From: Natrinema pallidum DSM 3751
GTDB lineage: Archaea; Halobacteriota; Halobacteria; Halobacteriales; Natrialbaceae
DNA: 50,797 nt
Direction of reading: 5' to 3'
NCBI RefSeq assembly: GCF_000337615.1
Contig: NZ_AOII01000071.1
Coordinates: 39,044 to 89,840, forward strand
Shown here piece by piece: positions 47,469 through 50,797 of the stretch. Each line of letters opens with the position of its first letter. Position 1 is the stretch's first letter. A model generated the notes under the pieces. It had not been told where the DNA came from. It made no database searches and saw nothing but the letters and a program-made list of their open reading frames with translations. The translations under genes and the position numbers were made by a program.

Positions 47469-48356
47469 ATGCTTACAGTGCGGGCACCCGCAACGAGCGC
47501 GAATCTCGGGAGCGGCTTCGACGTGTTCGGCGTCGCTCTCGGAACGCCCGCCGACGTGGTTCGGGTCGAACGAGCCTCGCGAACGACGATTACGGTGACC
47601 GGGGCCGGAAGCCAGTACATCCCGGAAGACCCCGCCAAGAACACGGTCGGCGCAGTCGCGGAGGCGCTCGACGCCCCCGCACGAATCCGGATCGACAAGG
47701 GCGTTCGGCCGTCCTCGGGGTTGGGATCGTCGGCCGCGAGTGCCGCCGCCGCCGCCGTTGCACTGAACGAACTCTACGATCGGGGCCGCTCTCGTGCGGA
47801 GCTCGTCCCCGTCGCCGCCGAAGGCGAAGCGCTCGTCTCCGGAGCAGCACACGCGGATAACGTCGCGCCCTCGCTGCTCGGTGGCTTTACCGTCGCCACC
47901 GACGGCGGTGTCACGCACGTCGACGCGTCGGTTCCCGTCGTCGCCTGCCTGCCGGATATCTCCGTTTCCACGCGCGATGCGCGCGGCGTCGTTCCCGATG
48001 CAGCCTCGATGGACGAGGTCGTCGACACCGTCGGCAACGCCGCCACGCTGACCGTCGGGATGACGCGGGACGATCCAGTTCTCGTCGGCAAGGGTATGGA
48101 AGACGAGATCGTCACGCCCGAACGCAGCACACTGATCGACGGCTACGAGAGCGTTCGCGAGGCCGCTCTCGAGGCGGGTGCGACCGGCGTCACGGTCAGC
48201 GGGGCCGGCCCGGGAATGCTCGCGGTCTGTCACCGCCGCGACCAGCGGGCGATCGCCTCGGCGATGGTCGACGCCTTCGACGCGGCCGGCGTCGAGAGCC
48301 GCGCCTATCAGACCGCGATTGGCGAGGGCGCGACGCTGTACCGGGACGGCTCGTAG
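47469..48356 (+). CDS. thrB: Homoserine kinase
   Basis: A 295-residue GHMP-family kinase phosphorylating L-homoserine to O-phosphohomoserine in threonine synthesis. The family N-terminus is clear (VRAPATSANLGSGFDVFGVAL), as is the ATP-binding motif PSSGLGSSAASAAAAA (about 77-92) and the C-terminal GHMP motif TGVTVSGAGPGMLAV. The length is normal. A GGA-rich AAAGGA lies 7-12 nt before ATG 47469, and a TATA-like CTTTTTGA lies about 30 nt upstream. thrC and hom are not adjacent. Confidence 0.95.
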   Translation: MLTVRAPATSANLGSGFDVFGVALGTPADVVRVERASRTTITVTGAGSQYIPEDPAKNTVGAVAEALDAPARIRIDKGVRPSSGLGSSAASAAAAAVALNELYDRGRSRAELVPVAAEGEALVSGAAHADNVAPSLLGGFTVATDGGVTHVDASVPVVACLPDISVSTRDARGVVPDAASMDEVVDTVGNAATLTVGMTRDDPVLVGKGMEDEIVTPERSTLIDGYESVREAALEAGATGVTVSGAGPGMLAVCHRRDQRAIASAMVDAFDAAGVESRAYQTAIGEGATLYRDGS

Positions 48357-48360
48357 CCGG

Positions 48361-48711
48361 ATGGGGACGCGAACCGACGCCGCGCTCGCGCTGCTCGTGC
48401 TCGCTGCGGTCGCGAGTTTCGCGGTCCACGCCGACGTAACGCCGTCACTGATTTTCCTGATCGTCGGCGGTGCTGCGACGGTCTCCTTCGAACTCCTCGT
48501 CGCTCGAGCGTACGAGACCGTCCGGCAGTATTGGGAGCGGCGGAGCGTCCAACTCACGTCCCTCGCGGCGGCGATCAGCGGTGCCGCCGTCGGCACTCGA
48601 GTCGCGCCGGTGCTGGTACTGTCGCTGTGCTGTGGTGCGACGATAACCTACCTGGTCGTTCTCGCGCTCCGCCGAACGGGCATCGTCCCGCGGCCGCAGA
48701 CGTGGTGGTAG
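48361..48711 (+). CDS. Small three-helix membrane protein
   Basis: A 116-residue protein starting 5 nt after the thrB stop, so probably co-transcribed with it. Hydrophobic segments lie at about 6-22, 28-48 and 62-102, the last long enough for two helices. A basic loop RAYETVRQYWERRSVQ lies between and a Pro/Arg tail ends the protein. No family is recognised; its link with threonine synthesis is only positional. Confidence 0.7.
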   Translation: MGTRTDAALALLVLAAVASFAVHADVTPSLIFLIVGGAATVSFELLVARAYETVRQYWERRSVQLTSLAAAISGAAVGTRVAPVLVLSLCCGATITYLVVLALRRTGIVPRPQTWW

Positions 48712-48841
48712 CAGGGGCTCGGCTCGAGCGCGCGGCCGGCTGCCAGCGAGGGCGGAGTGAGGACCGTCGGAGCGGGAGAGAACAAGCGTGGTTGCCGAGC
48801 GGTCGGCGGTCAAAGCGCCGGGTCGAAATCGGCGTCGTCAG

Positions 48842-49750
48842 TTAGACGCCACGGCCCTGCATCTTTTCGTCCTCGGGGAGGTCGACGTTCGCGTCGCCTT
48901 TCATGCTCTTGCCGAGGTTCTTCGAGATCTCCGCGAGCGTCTCGGGGTCGTCCCAGTTGTTCGTCGCCTCGACGATCGCCTCGGCCATCTCGGGCGGGTT
49001 CTCCGCGCCGAAGATGCCGCTGCCGACGAAGATACCGTCGCACTCGTGGTGCATCATGAGCGCGGCGTCGGCCGGCGTCGCGATGCCGCCCGCGGCGAAG
49101 TTGACGACCGGGAGTCGCCCCATCTCGGCGGTCTCGTGGACCAGCTCCGCGGGCGCTTCGATCTCGCGAGCGAAGGCCTCCCGTTCCTCGTGGCTCATGC
49201 CCTCGAGTTTCCGGATCGCGCCCTTGATCGTGCGCTGGTGGTGGACGGCCTGATTCACGTCGCCGGTACCGGCCTCGCCTTTCGTCCGGATCATCGCCGC
49301 ACCCTCGTCGATCCGGCGCAGGGCCTCGCCGAGGTTGCGCGCCCCACAGACGAACGGGGCGGTAAAGTCGCGCTTGTCGATGTGGTAGGCGTCGTCGGCG
49401 GGAGTAAGCACCTCGCTCTCGTCGATCATGTCCACGCCGACGGCTTCGAGGATCTGGGCCTCCTTCGTGTGCCCGATACGGGATTTACCCATGACCGGGA
49501 TCGAAACCGACTCGACGATCTCGGCGACGTCGGCGGGATCGGCCATCCGAGCGACGCCGCCGCGCTTGCGGATATCGGCGGGCACGGCTTTGAGCGCCAT
49601 CACTGCAACCGCGCCGGCCTCCTCGGCGATACGGGCCTGCTCGGGGTCGACGACGTCCATGATGACGCCGCCTTTCTGCATCCGCGCGAAGCCGCGTTTG
49701 ACGAGATCAGTCCCGCGCCGCAGTTCCTCGAGATCGGTGTTTTCGGCCAT
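48842..49750 (-). CDS. pdxS: Pyridoxal 5'-phosphate synthase lyase subunit
   Basis: A 302-residue PdxS (SNZ) protein. This TIM-barrel builds the vitamin B6 ring from ribose 5-phosphate, glyceraldehyde 3-phosphate and ammonia. Very conserved segments are present: [47 protein letters not shown] with one active-site Lys, and [20 protein letters not shown] with the other. The C-terminal [12 protein letters not shown] phosphate loop is also present. The glutaminase partner pdxT is not adjacent. Length and start ([20 protein letters not shown]) are normal. Confidence 0.97.
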   Translation of the reverse strand: MAENTDLEELRRGTDLVKRGFARMQKGGVIMDVVDPEQARIAEEAGAVAVMALKAVPADIRKRGGVARMADPADVAEIVESVSIPVMGKSRIGHTKEAQILEAVGVDMIDESEVLTPADDAYHIDKRDFTAPFVCGARNLGEALRRIDEGAAMIRTKGEAGTGDVNQAVHHQRTIKGAIRKLEGMSHEEREAFAREIEAPAELVHETAEMGRLPVVNFAAGGIATPADAALMMHHECDGIFVGSGIFGAENPPEMAEAIVEATNNWDDPETLAEISKNLGKSMKGDANVDLPEDEKMQGRGV

Positions 49751-49855
49751 ACTGACCGGTTAGGAGCCCCGCCACTTACGCGTTTCTTTGGGCCCGATGC
49801 GGCCGCCGGAGCCAACGGTTCCGCGGGCCCACGGAACCGGCGTCGGACCGACCGC

Positions 49856-50605
49856 TCACTCGACCAGCCGCTCGCCCTCGAACAGGCGGGCGCGGACGTC
49901 CGCGCCGTACAACCGTGCGAGCGGCCGTCGCCACAGCCCGAGTTCGCGGGCCAGCGCCGGGGGAATCGAGAGCCGCGTCCCGACGCCCGACCCGATCGCG
50001 ACGTCGCCCCGAATCCGAGCCGTCGTCCGCACGAGAGCCCCATCTGTCGTGGTGTAACTGGTCAGCGTCCAGTCGCGCGCTCGCGGCTCGAGCCGGGGAC
50101 GAGCGACCTCGAGCCGGATGGAGTCGTCCCCATAGCGGCCGCCGTCGACGACAGTACGGATCCCGTCCGGGCCGTCAGTCACCGTGATGGCGGCCAGTTC
50201 CTTGGGATACCCCCAGATCTCGCGCCCGAGCGCGACCGACGGCGCGGTCGTCACCGGGAGCCAGTGGACGTAGCCGCCGAGTTCGCTGCCCGCGAGCTGT
50301 GCGAGCGGGCGGGTCGTTCGACTCCCACGGACCGCCGGAACGATGACCGCGAACTCGTCGTAGGGATCGAGTTCCGTCCCGTCTCGATCGCCGCCGACCC
50401 GGTGGTACTGGATCCCGACGAGGGTGACACAGCCGACGCCAGGTGCGATCGCGAGCGCGGAGAGTCCATCCGGAAGCGCTGTCTCGAGCCGGCCGCGACG
50501 CGCGGGGACGGTCGTGCCGCCCATCGCGAACGACAACTCGAGCGGGAGGGACACCTCGTGGCCGGTCGAGAGTCGCGAACGTGATCGTTCGTCGGCCGTC
50601 GTCAT
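49856..50605 (-). CDS. Acetoacetate decarboxylase-family protein
   Basis: A 249-residue protein of the ADC-like fold. The family core with the potential Schiff-base Lys is recognisable as GREIWGYPKELA (about 127-138), preceded by EFAVIVPAVRGSRTTRPLAQ and HWLPVTTAPSVA. True acetoacetate decarboxylases also need an acid-lowering Glu pair, which I cannot confirm here, and many haloarchaeal members have unknown substrates. The start at 50605 follows polar residues; the ordered part begins near TGHEVSLPLELSFAMGG. Upstream lies the GC-rich hairpin at 50624-50643. Confidence 0.82.
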   Translation of the reverse strand: MTTADERSRSRLSTGHEVSLPLELSFAMGGTTVPARRGRLETALPDGLSALAIAPGVGCVTLVGIQYHRVGGDRDGTELDPYDEFAVIVPAVRGSRTTRPLAQLAGSELGGYVHWLPVTTAPSVALGREIWGYPKELAAITVTDGPDGIRTVVDGGRYGDDSIRLEVARPRLEPRARDWTLTSYTTTDGALVRTTARIRGDVAIGSGVGTRLSIPPALARELGLWRRPLARLYGADVRARLFEGERLVE

Positions 50606-50623
50606 CTTGCTGTAGCGAGGAAA

Positions 50624-50643
50624 CCCCGCCCCTTGGGGCGGGG
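50624..50643. repeat. Perfect 20-bp GC hairpin, possible IS200/IS605-type end
   Basis: CCCCGCCCC at 50624-50632 pairs with GGGGCGGGG at 50635-50643 around TT. The flanking bases (AGGAAA before, AGGAAT after) resemble the subterminal hairpin at the end of haloarchaeal IS200/IS605-family elements. No tnpA or tnpB is visible within the window, so this may be a solo end, a decayed element, or a strong terminator of the truncated gene to its right on the minus strand. Confidence 0.65.
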
Positions 50644-50678
50644 AGGAATCGCGTTCGTTCGTTCCTCAATTCGCCCTG

Positions 50679-50797
50679 TTACGGCTTCCCGGTGTCCAAC
50701 GCTTCGACACCTTCGAGCATCAGCCCCTTCCAAGTGTAGCCGCGCTTGTCTTTGATCGCTTTCAGTCGCTCGTACTGTTCGTCGTCTACCTCGAATC
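50679..50797 (-). CDS. C-terminal part of a ribbon-helix-helix-like protein, cut by the window edge
   Basis: The minus strand from the edge reads FEVDDEQYERLKAIKDKRGY followed by TWKGLMLEGVEALDTGKP and a TAA stop (50679-50681), about 38 visible residues. A beta-strand, a first helix (DEQYERLKAIKDKRG), a turn and a second helix (TWKGLMLEGVEAL) make a ribbon-helix-helix pattern like small antitoxin-type repressors. The N-terminus is outside the window. Its stop is followed by the hairpin at 50624-50643. Confidence 0.7.
   Translation of the reverse strand, partial: FEVDDEQYERLKAIKDKRGYTWKGLMLEGVEALDTGKP

Overview
The window looks like a haloarchaeal chromosome segment, most like Natrinema, Haloterrigena or other Natrialbales. 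The evidence is high GC with very frequent CTCGAG and GTCGAC hexamers, strongly acidic proteins, and Tat signals (RR motif) on the exported proteins, several with an archaeal lipobox. Many genes also have TATA/BRE-like boxes 22-33 nt before the start codon, as in leaderless transcripts. Haloarchaeal hallmark genes include a FolC-FolP fusion, a bacterio-opsin-activator-like HTH regulator and halobacterial transducers. The left edge is a raw contig end: positions 10-28 are the 19-bp Tn5/Nextera mosaic end, so bases 1-28 are not genomic.

Layout. 29-8,500: truncated small gene, membrane protein, uvrA, a broken transducer pseudogene, a 49-aa zinc-finger micro-protein, a Bat-like regulator and an aldehyde dehydrogenase followed by a 59-bp tandem duplication. 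8,500-12,830: small haloarchaeal genes, one with two apparent frameshifts, a CBS-pair protein, an MFS transporter, and intergenic regions with strong hairpins. 12,831-19,774: a tightly overlapping three-gene helicase/nuclease operon resembling AddAB or RecBC. It holds a helicase-like subunit without a visible Walker A, a Cas4-like Fe-S nuclease-fold subunit with a degenerate active site, and a UvrD-type helicase with a C-terminal Fe-S RecB nuclease. 19,929-24,510: folCP, a cupin, a Tat-exported protein and a small membrane protein. 24,708-27,390: a divergent ABC ATPase and permease pair; the permease is preceded by a 16-codon leader ORF with TGATG coupling. 27,586-35,480: a micro-protein, carB, a pseudo-receiver/PAS/GAF histidine kinase and three conserved small genes. 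35,648-40,552: an FAD oxidoreductase, a DUF6149-like protein, a Tat-lipoprotein polysaccharide deacetylase and an MFS transporter. 40,719-47,352: two paralogous Leu/Ile/Val-type binding lipoproteins with no ABC permease or ATPase, divergent from a complete chemotaxis transducer. 47,469-50,797: thrB, a small membrane protein, pdxS, an acetoacetate-decarboxylase-like gene and a truncated ribbon-helix-helix-like gene beside a perfect GC-rich hairpin.

The two most system-like loci are the three-subunit helicase-nuclease operon, probably double-strand-break end processing or defence, and the binding-protein/transducer cluster. The latter is organised like the BasB/BasT and CosB/CosT chemotaxis pairs of Halobacterium. 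A decayed relative of the same transducer type lies beside uvrA. No rRNA, tRNA, CRISPR array or intact insertion sequence was recognised.
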